Source: Phycisphaerales bacterium (GTDB taxonomy: Bacteria; Planctomycetota; Phycisphaerae; Phycisphaerales; SM1A02). From it: a stretch of DNA of 64,000 nt. The position numbers and the translations under genes are program-made. Each line of letters begins with the position of its first letter. Positions within the stretch are counted from its first letter, which is position 1. Location of the stretch: NCBI GenBank assembly GCA_029268515.1, contig JAQWNP010000016.1:186001-250000 (forward strand), given 5' to 3'. Under the pieces are notes generated by a model that saw only the letters and a program-made list of their open reading frames with translations, was not told the origin of the DNA and did no database searches. Of this stretch, positions 27,154-36,508 are shown one piece after another.

Positions 27154-29070
27154 ATGAGCGACTCAATCGGACACTACTGTGGTATTACCCTTGTCAGGCA
27201 ACGCCATGGTTTTGATTACTACCGGCAAGAATTAGGCGATGCGGCCTGGTGTACCCGCCGCCTTTGCTTGCTCATGCAAAAGCAATACAACCGCGGCCAG
27301 GATGGCGCCGGACTCACAACCGTTAAGTTTGACATGCCTCCTGGTGCTGCTTTTTTGAATCGCACCCGTTCAGACAAAAACAACGCCATTGAGCACGTCA
27401 TTGATGAAGTCACATCTGATCTCAATGTGCTTGATGCTGATCATATGACCACCGCCAGTGACGAAGATTGCAAGCTGGCCTGCTCGTTTCTGGGCGAGGC
27501 ATCCATCGGTCATCTCCGTTATGGCACGCACTCGTCAAATGCACTGGCAAATTGCCACCCACTGATACGCCGAAACATTACGGCCAGTCGCAATCTCGCT
27601 ATTGCCGGCAATTTCAATATGACCAATTCCGGCGCCTTGTTCGATCAGCTCGTTGAACTTGGGTTAAGCCCTGTTGGAGATTCAGACACTCAAGTCGTCC
27701 TTGAACGCATGGGCTACTTCCTTGATCAAGAGCATCGACATCTCAATGCAACGATGGGTCCAGGCTCACTATTAAACCTTGAAGGACGTGAATTGGCCGC
27801 GGCTGTCGCCCAGGAACTTGATCCCACCCGTATCGTTCGCAAAGTGGCTGATGGATGGGACGGTGGCTACGCATTTGCCGTACTCCTTGGCAATGGCGAT
27901 GCATTTGCCTTCCGAGATCCCGCAGGTATTCGTCCTTGTTATTGGCTGATGAATGATCGTGTGGTGGCTGTCGCTTCTGAGCGAGGTGCGTTGCTGAATG
28001 TGTTTAACGCATCTGTAGACGAGGTACAGGCCGTTCAACCTGGTCATGTCTTGGTCATCAAACGCAACGGCGAAGTTCGTGAAGAGAGATTTGCTGACCC
28101 ACTACCAATTCGTCAGTGCACCTTTGAACGGATCTACTTCAGTCGCGTCAATGATCCAGATATCTACCATCAGCGAAAGCAACTTGGTCGTGCATTAGCG
28201 CCTCGGGTACTTGATGCCGTTAAAGGCGATATTGAGAACACTGTCTTTAGCTACATCCCCAATACTGCTGAGACGGCCCACAGTGGCTTGATCGAGCAGA
28301 TCGAAAGACTCTCTCAGCACGATCGAGCTGACCAAATTATTGAAGCAGTTGAAGATGGTTCCTTCTCGCGAGAGAGTTTGCTAAAGAGTCTCGATATTGT
28401 TGTACGCAACGAACGGATCGCCTACAAGGATCAGAGGCTACGCACATTTATTACCCATGATCGGGGACGCCGGCGTCTGGTCATGCATATCTACGATATT
28501 CTCAGAGGGGTTGTCAGCAAAGATGACACACTTGTCGTACTCGATGACTCCATCGTGCGCGGAACGACTCTTCGCGAGTCCATTATCAAAAATCTGAGCC
28601 GGCTGGAGCCAAAGCGAATCATCATTGTGTCATCGGCGCCACCAATCATGTACCCCGATTGTTACGGGATTGACATGAGTGAGCTCGGTCGTTTTATTGC
28701 CTTTGAGGCAGCGATCACACTGATTCGCGAAAACAGCATGGAAGATCTTCTGAAGGATGTCGAGAAAGCTTGTGCCACACAGGCAAGGCGGTCTGCGAGC
28801 CGAATGAAGAATCATGTTAAGCGTTTGTACGACGAGTTCTCATTGGAGCAACTCAGCGAGACAATTAGTAAACTTGTTCGGCCAAAAGACATTAGCTGGG
28901 GTGGAAAACTAGAAGTTGTTTACCAGCGGGTAGAGGATTTGAGATCAGCGATGCCTGAGTTCACTGGCGACTGGTACTTCACTGGAGACTACCCCACTCC
29001 AGGGGGCCTAGAAGTCGTTAATACCTCATTCCTCAACTGGTACCACCAGATTGATGGTCGGGCCTATTGA
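27154..29070 (+). CDS. purF: Amidophosphoribosyltransferase, long PurF type
   Basis: 638 aa from the ATG at 27154; the frame is open further upstream to 26995 but overlaps the previous gene there. An eight-residue leader MSDSIGHY precedes the Ntn nucleophile CGITLV. The glutaminase domain has QYNRGQDGAG, GHLRYGTHSSNA and IAGNFNMTN. The phosphoribosyltransferase PRPP loop is VVLDDSIVRGTTL. At ~640 aa it is longer than the ~470-500 aa enzymes of E. coli or Bacillus and matches the form I know from Bacteroidetes, with an inserted region near SYIPNTAETAHSGL. It catalyses the first committed step of purine synthesis. Confidence 0.9.
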   Translation: MSDSIGHYCGITLVRQRHGFDYYRQELGDAAWCTRRLCLLMQKQYNRGQDGAGLTTVKFDMPPGAAFLNRTRSDKNNAIEHVIDEVTSDLNVLDADHMTTASDEDCKLACSFLGEASIGHLRYGTHSSNALANCHPLIRRNITASRNLAIAGNFNMTNSGALFDQLVELGLSPVGDSDTQVVLERMGYFLDQEHRHLNATMGPGSLLNLEGRELAAAVAQELDPTRIVRKVADGWDGGYAFAVLLGNGDAFAFRDPAGIRPCYWLMNDRVVAVASERGALLNVFNASVDEVQAVQPGHVLVIKRNGEVREERFADPLPIRQCTFERIYFSRVNDPDIYHQRKQLGRALAPRVLDAVKGDIENTVFSYIPNTAETAHSGLIEQIERLSQHDRADQIIEAVEDGSFSRESLLKSLDIVVRNERIAYKDQRLRTFITHDRGRRRLVMHIYDILRGVVSKDDTLVVLDDSIVRGTTLRESIIKNLSRLEPKRIIIVSSAPPIMYPDCYGIDMSELGRFIAFEAAITLIRENSMEDLLKDVEKACATQARRSASRMKNHVKRLYDEFSLEQLSETISKLVRPKDISWGGKLEVVYQRVEDLRSAMPEFTGDWYFTGDYPTPGGLEVVNTSFLNWYHQIDGRAY

Positions 29071-29279
29071 GCACCCCAAGCTGATTCTATTGATGTCTCT
29101 TGTCACTCAAGACGCAGGCAAAGGCCCTTCAGAACACGAAACAGCCCCTCAATGCCCCTTCTCAACCGGCGAGCCCTTGACGACTGCACCGAAGTATGGT
29201 CCACTCCGCGACTTCGGAATTCTAATTTGTTGCTCGATTGAACCACTGGCAATGCGCTGGTGAAGGGCATCAATCTTTT

Positions 29280-29297
29280 AGGAGGCTCTTACCTCCT
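29280..29297 (+). promoter_or_regulatory. AGGAGG/CCTCCT hairpin in the rpsD leader
   Basis: AGGAGG (29280-29285), loop CTCTTA, CCTCCT (29292-29297): a perfect 6-bp stem holding a full Shine-Dalgarno sequence and its complement. The rpsD start is 16 bases beyond the stem. The arrangement could mask a ribosome entry site, as in autoregulated ribosomal-protein leaders. S4 autoregulation is known in other bacteria, but this structure is only a candidate. Confidence 0.4.
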
Positions 29298-29312
29298 TGG
29301 TGGATGGACTCA

Positions 29313-29912
29313 ATGGCAAGGTATCTCGGCCCCAAAGTCAAACTCTCGCGTCGCGTTGGTGTTCCCATCGCAGATATCCCTAAGCACACGACAAAGCGTC
29401 AGCTTACCGGCAATGGTATGCATGGCTTTCGTGGTCGTCGGCCAAAGGACTACGGCATCCGTTTGATTGAGAAACAGAAGCTTCGCTTCCACTATCACTT
29501 GCTTGAGAAACAATTCCGTCGATATGTCGACAAGGCTGGCAGACAAAAGGGCAACACTGGCCAGAACCTCCTGCAACTTCTTGAGGCTCGCCTCGATAAC
29601 ATCGTTCGCAGGTCAGGTTTTGCTCGGACCATCTGGTCAGCTCGTCAAGTCGTGACCCATGGCCATGTCCTCGTGAATGGTCACAAGGTTGATCGTCCCG
29701 GTTATGAGCTAAAGCCTGGCGACATTGTCTCTATTCGTGAAAAATCGGGCAAAATGGTTCGAGACAACATGGAATCTTTGGCAGGGCATATTGTGCCTGA
29801 TTGGCTGGCAGTCAATCCCAAGGAGCTATCGACAGTGGTGCAGTCCACCCCGATTGCTGACCAACTTCCATTTGATATTAATACCAACCTGATCGTCGAA
29901 TTCTATCGATAA
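29313..29912 (+). CDS. rpsD: 30S ribosomal protein S4
   Basis: 200 aa from the ATG at 29313 (MARYLGPKVKLSRRVG), the usual S4 opening; an ATG three codons earlier is also possible. The RNA-binding S4 domain is complete (LLQLLEARLDNIVRRSGFAR, then VVTHGHVLVNGHKVDRPGYE), as is the C-terminal strand region ending NTNLIVEFYR. There is no zinc-binding Cys set, so it is the C-minus form. It is a primary 16S rRNA assembly protein. Elsewhere rpsD often sits with rpsM, rpsK and rpoA; here it stands alone between purF and a PpiD-like gene. Confidence 0.97.
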   Translation: MARYLGPKVKLSRRVGVPIADIPKHTTKRQLTGNGMHGFRGRRPKDYGIRLIEKQKLRFHYHLLEKQFRRYVDKAGRQKGNTGQNLLQLLEARLDNIVRRSGFARTIWSARQVVTHGHVLVNGHKVDRPGYELKPGDIVSIREKSGKMVRDNMESLAGHIVPDWLAVNPKELSTVVQSTPIADQLPFDINTNLIVEFYR

Positions 29913-30219
29913 ACGCACCCTGTCCCGGCATCACTACTTTGCCGCAGCGTGATCTGTTGAATGCCGAGGTTCTTGAGCCAGCCCGGGCGGTCTCTCTCAT
30001 CGCATATTTTGAGCTCATCGGACTCCTTCCTGCACTGCGGACTGCGAAGAGCGGGGATAACCGCCAAATGAGCGGTTTCCTGTACCCAAAACGCGTTACC
30101 ATGCCGAGTCTGAAAAGCAACCGCACAATCAGGCCGCACCATTCGTATAAAATGACCGACAACCCGACCACTAGAACCACCGCTGCCCTTCGGGCAGCCA
30201 TATAAGTCACTGACCAACT
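29913..30219. other. 307-bp gap with no recognisable gene
   Basis: Open frames on both strands here overlap one another and have no family resemblance or good ribosome-binding sites. No terminator-like hairpin with a T-run was seen after rpsD. The stretch presumably carries the promoter of the next gene. Confidence 0.5.
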
Positions 30220-32097
30220 ATGTTCAAACTGCTCCGTAAATACGACAAGTGGATTCTCGCTGTTGGTGGCACACTGCTACTGATTGCGTTCCTTATGCCT
30301 CAAGCAATTCAAGGGCTCTCTCGATGGGCTGGATCACAAACCGGCAGTATCGCGACTGTTGGGACAAATCAGGATGCGGTAAGCCAAAGTGAGTTCGAAA
30401 TGATTCGTCGCCAACTTGAGTGGCTCCAAGCCACAGGCAACACGAATGGTTTCCCCGCGGAAGTTCAGACACCAGAACACTGGTATCTACTCGTTCGCGA
30501 AGCGGATCAGGCAGGGATGATTGGTGATCTTCCAACGCTGCAGATGACTGAACGGGATGAAGCAGAGCGACGCCGTATTGGGCTCTCAAAACAGGAAGTC
30601 TATGCAGCCTTGGCAAATCTGGCTGGCACGCGGCGAGTCATGGCTCTTTATGCATCTGGCAATGCCATCTCTAGCAACCGACTGATGTCCCGTGGTCGTG
30701 AGTTGTTTACAACCATTGACGCAGACATCGCAGTCATTGAAGCGAACGCTGAACTTTCAACGCATGAGCCAACGGACGAGGAACTGGAAACACAACTGGC
30801 CGCTTATGCAGATGATAAACCTGGCGATGGCGAACGCGGCTTCGGCTACAAGCTTCCTAACCGCGTAAAAGTAGAGTGGCTCTCTATCCCTGAGCAGGAC
30901 ATCCGTGAAAAACTCGCTGCGTCACCTACTAAGTTCAATGAGGTCGAGCTCTATAAGCACTGGCGACGCAATAGCGACAACCCATCATTTGGACCGGTCG
31001 ACGCTGATATTGAGATTCCTGAAGCTGTTCGCAACGACCTATTAGACTCTCTGACCACTGAGCAGATGAATTTGATTTCACGCTATGCAAGTTCTGAGCT
31101 TGCGGCACCAACCCGCCGCGTGCCCCGAAAAGGTGATTTCTTTGAGCTTCCAGAGGATTGGTCAGACCAGCGACTTTCGCTTCAAGAATTAGCTGAGGCG
31201 ATCAAAGGCCAATTTGGTGTTTCACTACCCACCTACAGTGCCGCCGATGAACAGTGGACCCCAGTTGCAAAGACCGGGCAATTCGACGGCCTTGGCGACA
31301 CAACCAATGATCAGTTTGGTCAAGGTGCAACTTCCATCCAGCGCTTATTGCAGGAAACAAAGGAATTCAACGGGTCAGGTAAATATCAGATTCAAACTGG
31401 CATGTACGGACCGCCCATGAGAGCGGAAAACGGCGACCTCTACTTATTCCGAATTACAGACTCAGACCCCGCGCGGGCGCCCGCTTCAATCGATGAGGTC
31501 CGCGATGATGTGACCAATGACATCAGACGTGTCGACAGTTACAAGCATTTGACGGAAAGATCAGACGCCCTGACGAACCTTGCTATTGATCAAGGCCTAC
31601 TGAATTTCACGGTGACTGAAGATGCAGAAGTTGCACCTAAAGAAATGATCACCCTGTACAACCCGATCGTGCTCAATTATCAACTCCAACAAGGCGGTCT
31701 CCTTAGACCAATTGCACGACCACTACCGAAGATTGGTGCGCACACTGAAGCTGTCTCATCAATAGTGAATCGAGCGATTTTGTTGAGTGACAGTGGCCCT
31801 CTAAAAGACCAACCTCTGACTGATCGCACCTTTGTCCTACCAGTTGATGACAAGATGGCATTGCTCGTCGTACAGCTCAATGATATTCAACCGCTCGATA
31901 CTCAAATGTATGGCAATCTCACTCATAGCGGAGCATTGCAAAACATGATGGCAATCGATGAGTTGGACCCAGATGAAATGAGCGGCGTCTTTAGTTATGA
32001 GGGCATGGCGAATCGCCACAACTTTGAGTTACTGGGTAATACCGATGAAGAAACAGATGATTCGGAAACGACCAGCGACGCAACAGACAACAGCTAA
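30220..32097 (+). CDS. PpiD/SurA-like membrane-anchored chaperone without evident PPIase domain
   Basis: 625 aa. A single N-terminal TM (residues ~12-31, WILAVGGTLLLIAFLMPQAI) is followed by a periplasmic region. The segment after the TM (IATVGTNQDAVSQSEFEMIR) reads like the SurA-N domain of PpiD: a short strand pair, then helices. Parvulin signatures are not obvious in the middle, although YLFRITDSDPARAPASIDEV is like the end of a parvulin domain followed by the second SurA helix. The last ~25 residues are acidic and Thr/Ser rich. Likely an envelope folding or assembly factor; peptidyl-prolyl isomerase activity is doubtful. Confidence 0.65.
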   Translation: MFKLLRKYDKWILAVGGTLLLIAFLMPQAIQGLSRWAGSQTGSIATVGTNQDAVSQSEFEMIRRQLEWLQATGNTNGFPAEVQTPEHWYLLVREADQAGMIGDLPTLQMTERDEAERRRIGLSKQEVYAALANLAGTRRVMALYASGNAISSNRLMSRGRELFTTIDADIAVIEANAELSTHEPTDEELETQLAAYADDKPGDGERGFGYKLPNRVKVEWLSIPEQDIREKLAASPTKFNEVELYKHWRRNSDNPSFGPVDADIEIPEAVRNDLLDSLTTEQMNLISRYASSELAAPTRRVPRKGDFFELPEDWSDQRLSLQELAEAIKGQFGVSLPTYSAADEQWTPVAKTGQFDGLGDTTNDQFGQGATSIQRLLQETKEFNGSGKYQIQTGMYGPPMRAENGDLYLFRITDSDPARAPASIDEVRDDVTNDIRRVDSYKHLTERSDALTNLAIDQGLLNFTVTEDAEVAPKEMITLYNPIVLNYQLQQGGLLRPIARPLPKIGAHTEAVSSIVNRAILLSDSGPLKDQPLTDRTFVLPVDDKMALLVVQLNDIQPLDTQMYGNLTHSGALQNMMAIDELDPDEMSGVFSYEGMANRHNFELLGNTDEETDDSETTSDATDNS

Positions 32098-32134
32098 ATA
32101 GAACCGTATTTTCATTCGTCCAAGGGAGCAGCAC

Positions 32135-32488
32135 TTAGCTCACACGAGTGCCGCCTGGCACTGGCGCATCTGGCTGTATTGCAATAACGCGTTGTCCATC
32201 ACCCTCACCGTCGACGGCTGCCAAAACCATACCCTGCGAGATCTCCCCTCTAATCGTGCGGGGCTCTAAGTTGGCCACAAAGACCACCTGTCGGCCTTCG
32301 AGCGACTCTGGTGGCTCGTAATGGCCCCGCAGTCCAGCACAGATTTGTCGGCCCTCAGCGGTGCCGTCATCGATCTGTAACCGAATGAGCCTATCAGCAT
32401 TGGGGTGAGCCACCGCCTCACGAACAATCCCAACCCGCAGTTCTACTCGAACAAATTCATCAAATGCAATCGTTGCCTGCTCGGCCAT
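32135..32488 (-). CDS. CsaA-like tRNA-binding (EMAP/OB-fold) protein
   Basis: About 117 aa from the ATG at 32488, which has GAGG six bases upstream. One OB-fold tRNA-binding domain covers the whole protein: FDEFVRVELRVGIVREAVAH, HPNADRLIRLQIDDG, QICAGLRGHYEPPESLEGRQ, VVFVANLEPRTIRGEISQGM. This is the fold of CsaA and of the C-terminal dimerisation domain of methionyl-tRNA synthetase. As a free-standing protein it could be a CsaA-type chaperone or a trans-acting MetRS domain; metG is not in the window. Convergent with the PpiD-like gene. Confidence 0.85.
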   Translation of the reverse strand: MAEQATIAFDEFVRVELRVGIVREAVAHPNADRLIRLQIDDGTAEGRQICAGLRGHYEPPESLEGRQVVFVANLEPRTIRGEISQGMVLAAVDGEGDGQRVIAIQPDAPVPGGTRVS

Positions 32489-32585
32489 GGCCATCCTCAC
32501 TTTCAAGAGTGCATGGTAACAAGCCTGGCTCAATAAGAATGAGACTGAACTGACTCAATGGGATCGAGTTGCCTTTCATGGGGCT

Positions 32586-33488
32586 ATGATTGCTTCTATG
32601 ACGATCATGACAACCCTGACTCAGTTTGCATTACTCATTCCGCTTAGCCTTGCCTCCTCACTCGGTCCAACTGGTGACTGGAGCCGTGATCCCGCATGGT
32701 TTCAGGGCAAGGCAGAGTGGGCCCTCTATGACGCTCAGCGAACCATCTATGGTCAACCACGAGCATACGAGGCGACCCTCTTTACAAATACACAACTGAT
32801 GGACCCAAAGACCTCGACCAAATGCAACCAGAATGTGCCTGGGGCTATCGAAGTCTTCAAACTCAATCTCAGTGAGCAGATACCCACTGAGAACTATGTC
32901 TATCGATTTCTGACAACAAGCTTCGTACACCGCACTGACTTGAGCCTTTACAAACTCACCACTTCAACACAAGAAGACTGCGGCAGCACATTCGGCCAGT
33001 TTCTTGACGAGGGCAACGGCGTTACCTTTCAGCAATACAACTATTTCCCCGGCCCCGGCCAGGCCAATGGCAACCTTGGCAAATCAACAGAGCTCACATT
33101 CTTTAATGCACTTCCGCTGACGCTCAGAAACTTCCCCTTCCCCACTAACCAAACAACACCGACCACCATAAAAGTCGATCTCATCGCCGACCAAACAACG
33201 ACAAAACGACCAAACAACAAACCTCGCAAGGCCACAATTACTTATGAGGGACGAGAAGAACTGACGGTACCGATTGGGACCATCTGGACACACCATCTTT
33301 CATTAACGATGGAGGGTGATGATGCCCGACAGGCAACTCATTTCTGGATGGCAGACGAAGCGCGACATGTCATGGTGAAATACACGAATCCAAATGGCAC
33401 CAGCTATCGGCTTAAGCGTCTTGCATGGTGGGCATATTGGAGCCAGCCACAACCACCAAAAAGCGATGACCTACTTGGCCGTCGTTGA
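32586..33488 (+). CDS. Secreted protein of unknown function
   Basis: 300 aa. An N-terminal hydrophobic stretch (residues ~5-24) fits a signal peptide, with a possible cleavage after the SLASS region. The mature part is rich in aromatic residues and Thr. It contains a beta-type pattern (ATITYEGREELTVPIGTIWT, HHLSLTMEGDD) reminiscent of secreted sheet proteins that bear on lipids, and two Cys in DPKTSTKCNQN and QEDCGSTFG. No family recognised. Its 3' end overlaps the 3' end of ileS by 18 bp (convergent). Confidence 0.75.
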   Translation: MIASMTIMTTLTQFALLIPLSLASSLGPTGDWSRDPAWFQGKAEWALYDAQRTIYGQPRAYEATLFTNTQLMDPKTSTKCNQNVPGAIEVFKLNLSEQIPTENYVYRFLTTSFVHRTDLSLYKLTTSTQEDCGSTFGQFLDEGNGVTFQQYNYFPGPGQANGNLGKSTELTFFNALPLTLRNFPFPTNQTTPTTIKVDLIADQTTTKRPNNKPRKATITYEGREELTVPIGTIWTHHLSLTMEGDDARQATHFWMADEARHVMVKYTNPNGTSYRLKRLAWWAYWSQPQPPKSDDLLGRR

Positions 33489-36332
33489 CTCGTCTGTATC
33501 GTCCAAGAGCTGAGCCTCAATCGCCTCAGCATCCCGAGTTGAGAGAAACGATCCATCCTCACGCTGTGATACGGTCTCATCACGCTTCCAAGATCGCTCA
33601 CATCGAGGTTCCTCTCGCAGGTCAATCACCTCAACCACAGGCCCGGATGTGACTAGCTCCACACGCGAAACACCACACAAATCAGCAAGATCTGGACGAA
33701 AGCGAAGTAAAACGCCGCCTTCATCAAGCAGTCGCAATCCCGCATCAAGAGCATTGTCGATGCCATTGGCCTTTGCAGCCTCGAGCGCCTTCAGCGCCTC
33801 ATCACGTCGTTGCATCACCAAATCCCACTCTTCCAAACAATCAAAACTCAATCGATAGATCGTCTTATCCAGGACAGTGCGATCAGCATCATCTGTCACC
33901 ATCGCTCGATAGGCTTCATCTGCAGTATGGGGCAGAATTGGCGATAGTAAACGGCAAAGAACTTCAAGAATTTCCCACATCGTGGCCTGCGTTGCGCGGC
34001 GTCGCGGGCTACTTGGCTGATCACAGTAGAGACGATCCTTCACTGCTGCGCAGTAAATCGAGGAGAGTGTCTCATTGCAGAAGTCATACAGTTGCTGATG
34101 AACCCGACGGAATTCAAGATCACGGTATGCATCTAAGACGTCCGCCTCAAGGCGATCGGTGCGATCGAGCACCCATCCATCAATACTTGCTGGGTCAATC
34201 GACTTAGTATCAATCACATTTTCTGATGAGGGATCGTAGTCAAAAAGATTGCTTAGTAAAAAACGAATCGTATTCCGAATCTTCCGATATCCATCCGAAG
34301 CCAAGTCAAAGAACGAAATATCAACTTTAATATCGTTGTCATAAGCAAGAGAACTCACCCACCAGCGGCAAACCTCGGCACCATACTTCTCAATCAGCAG
34401 ATTGAAATCCAATGCATTACCACCGGACTTACTCATCTTACGACCGTCTTTATCAACCATAAAGCCATGTGTCAGGACTGTCTTGAATGGTGGTCGCCCA
34501 GTTGAAGCAATTGCCGGGAGCATCGACAACTGAAACCATCCGCGATGCTGATCAGAACCTTCCAGATAAAGATCTATTGGGTAACCGCGGTTCTGTGATT
34601 CCATCACAGCATGCCATGATGATCCTGATTCAAACCAGACATCAAAGATGTCGTACATCTTTTCTAAACTGTGAATGTCGAGGTCATCCGGCGCATCCGT
34701 ATCATTCATTTGGTCATAGGTGGCCAGAAGCTGCTCTGGAGGATCCGTGAACCAGGCATTACTGCCCCGCTCACCAAAGGCATCAGAAATAGCCATGATC
34801 GAAGCTGGTGTCATAAAGACAGATCCATTGGGTCGGCGGAAGACTGGAATTGGTAGTCCCCAAGCACGCTGACGTGAAATACACCAGTCGGGGCGTGAAT
34901 CAAGCATGCCTCGCATGCGATTGCGCCCCCATTCCGGAACAAACTTCACACTTGATTCAATATCTCGAAGCGCACTCTGGCGGAGTGACTCACCGGGCGA
35001 CTTCATAATCGTATCAACACCAACAAACCACTGTTCTGTACATCTGAAGATGACCGGTGTTTTCGAACGCCAATCATGCGGATAACTATGCGTAAATCGA
35101 TGGTCATAAAACAAGAATTTCTGGCCGCGTAAATGTTCTGTGACTAAATCATTGCCTTCCCAAACACTCTTGCCTACAAGCCAATCGGGCACGGAGTCGT
35201 CATAACTCCCATCGTCAAGTACAGGACAATAAACCTCGATACCCTCGTGTAGACAAGTCTGATGATCTTCAACGCCATGCCCAGGTGCGGTATGAACCAA
35301 ACCAGTGCCGTCTTCGAGCGTGACGTATTCAGCGTGGACGATTGGACTGACCCGCTGGCAGAAGGGATGACGGTAGCTCAGTCCTAACAGGGCACTCCCT
35401 GGCGCCACCGCTAAGACCTCTGCTTTAACACCCTTTGCCTTTTCAATTCTCGGAATCATCTCTTCGGCCACGACTGCGATCACCTCACCGAAACGAGCGA
35501 GCGCATATTGATATTTTTTATGCACCGCAATGGCCATATTTGCTGGCAGCGTCCAAGGCGTGGTTGTCCAGATCATAAACGCCGGGATCTCAGCAATCTC
35601 AACACCGAAGGCGCCCACGATTGCATCATGATCAACTGCGGGAAAGAGTACATAGACAGAAAGATCTTCCCGATCTTCATACTCAAGTTCAGCCTCGGCG
35701 AGCGCCGTTTGGTTCGCAATTGACCAGTGCACCGGCTTAAGTGCTCGATAGACAATGCCCTGACTAAAGAGATCAGCGAAGACATGCAGTACTTCACGCT
35801 CGTAATTCGGATCCATCGTCAAGTACGGATTATCGTAATCTGCAAACGTCATCAGTCGCTGCAGTTGCGACCGCTGCAGCTTGATGAACTTCTCAGCAGA
35901 TTGCTGACACTGCCGGCGAATAGCCATCCGTCGCGTGTCTTCATCGAGTGCGTTTATTTTTTCGACTTTGCCTGACTCAACCATATCCCCAAGAACTTTG
36001 TGCTCAATGGGCAGCCCGTGACAATCCCAGCCAGGAACAAAGGGGCAAGCATACTCCAACAAAATCCGACTACGAACCGTGATGTCCTTGAGACATTTAT
36101 TCAGTAAATGCCCAACATGTAACGATCCATTGGCGTAGGGCGGCCCATCATGAAAGGCAAAGAGACCTTTCGGGGCATCATCTGAACTCTCTTGAATTCG
36201 ATCGTATAGCTTCCACTGCTCCCAGCGTTTGATACTGGCAGGCTCGTTCTGAGCCAGGTTCGCCCGCATCGGAAACGGCGTCTTAGGCAAGTTCAGCGTC
36301 TTCTTGAAATTAGTTCCAGTTGCATCGCTCAT
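33471..36332 (-). CDS. ileS: Isoleucyl-tRNA synthetase
   Basis: 953 aa. It charges tRNA-Ile with isoleucine and edits valine. The class I signatures are present: GPPYANGSLHVGHLLNK (HIGH variant) near residue ~66 and DGRKMSKSGGNALDF (KMSKS) near ~620. The editing domain is present between them (FMIWTTTPWTLPANMAI). The N-terminal NLPKTPFPMRANLAQNEP matches the bacterial IleRS type. The C-terminus is Glu/Asp rich and has no visible zinc-finger cysteines. The start ATG is at 36332. The stop overlaps the convergent secreted-protein gene. Confidence 0.97.
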   Translation of the reverse strand: MSDATGTNFKKTLNLPKTPFPMRANLAQNEPASIKRWEQWKLYDRIQESSDDAPKGLFAFHDGPPYANGSLHVGHLLNKCLKDITVRSRILLEYACPFVPGWDCHGLPIEHKVLGDMVESGKVEKINALDEDTRRMAIRRQCQQSAEKFIKLQRSQLQRLMTFADYDNPYLTMDPNYEREVLHVFADLFSQGIVYRALKPVHWSIANQTALAEAELEYEDREDLSVYVLFPAVDHDAIVGAFGVEIAEIPAFMIWTTTPWTLPANMAIAVHKKYQYALARFGEVIAVVAEEMIPRIEKAKGVKAEVLAVAPGSALLGLSYRHPFCQRVSPIVHAEYVTLEDGTGLVHTAPGHGVEDHQTCLHEGIEVYCPVLDDGSYDDSVPDWLVGKSVWEGNDLVTEHLRGQKFLFYDHRFTHSYPHDWRSKTPVIFRCTEQWFVGVDTIMKSPGESLRQSALRDIESSVKFVPEWGRNRMRGMLDSRPDWCISRQRAWGLPIPVFRRPNGSVFMTPASIMAISDAFGERGSNAWFTDPPEQLLATYDQMNDTDAPDDLDIHSLEKMYDIFDVWFESGSSWHAVMESQNRGYPIDLYLEGSDQHRGWFQLSMLPAIASTGRPPFKTVLTHGFMVDKDGRKMSKSGGNALDFNLLIEKYGAEVCRWWVSSLAYDNDIKVDISFFDLASDGYRKIRNTIRFLLSNLFDYDPSSENVIDTKSIDPASIDGWVLDRTDRLEADVLDAYRDLEFRRVHQQLYDFCNETLSSIYCAAVKDRLYCDQPSSPRRRATQATMWEILEVLCRLLSPILPHTADEAYRAMVTDDADRTVLDKTIYRLSFDCLEEWDLVMQRRDEALKALEAAKANGIDNALDAGLRLLDEGGVLLRFRPDLADLCGVSRVELVTSGPVVEVIDLREEPRCERSWKRDETVSQREDGSFLSTRDAEAIEAQLLDDTDESTTAK

Positions 36333-36508
36333 AGGGCATTTAGGTGTCCTTCGTTACGCCTCTCAAAAGGACAGGGACGCTCCTTCATCCTCATAATCCA
36401 GCCGACCACATCCTGAAGCCAGCCAACGGAAACCCGTCAATTGATACCGCTGAATACGACGGCGAAACAAAAGAGGCCGGGGTGAGCATACCCACCATGC
36501 TGGACTGG

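Noticed and set aside
29939-30205. 88-aa open frame on plus strand between rpsD and the PpiD-like gene
   Set aside because: No ribosome-binding site, odd composition, and competing frames on the other strand.
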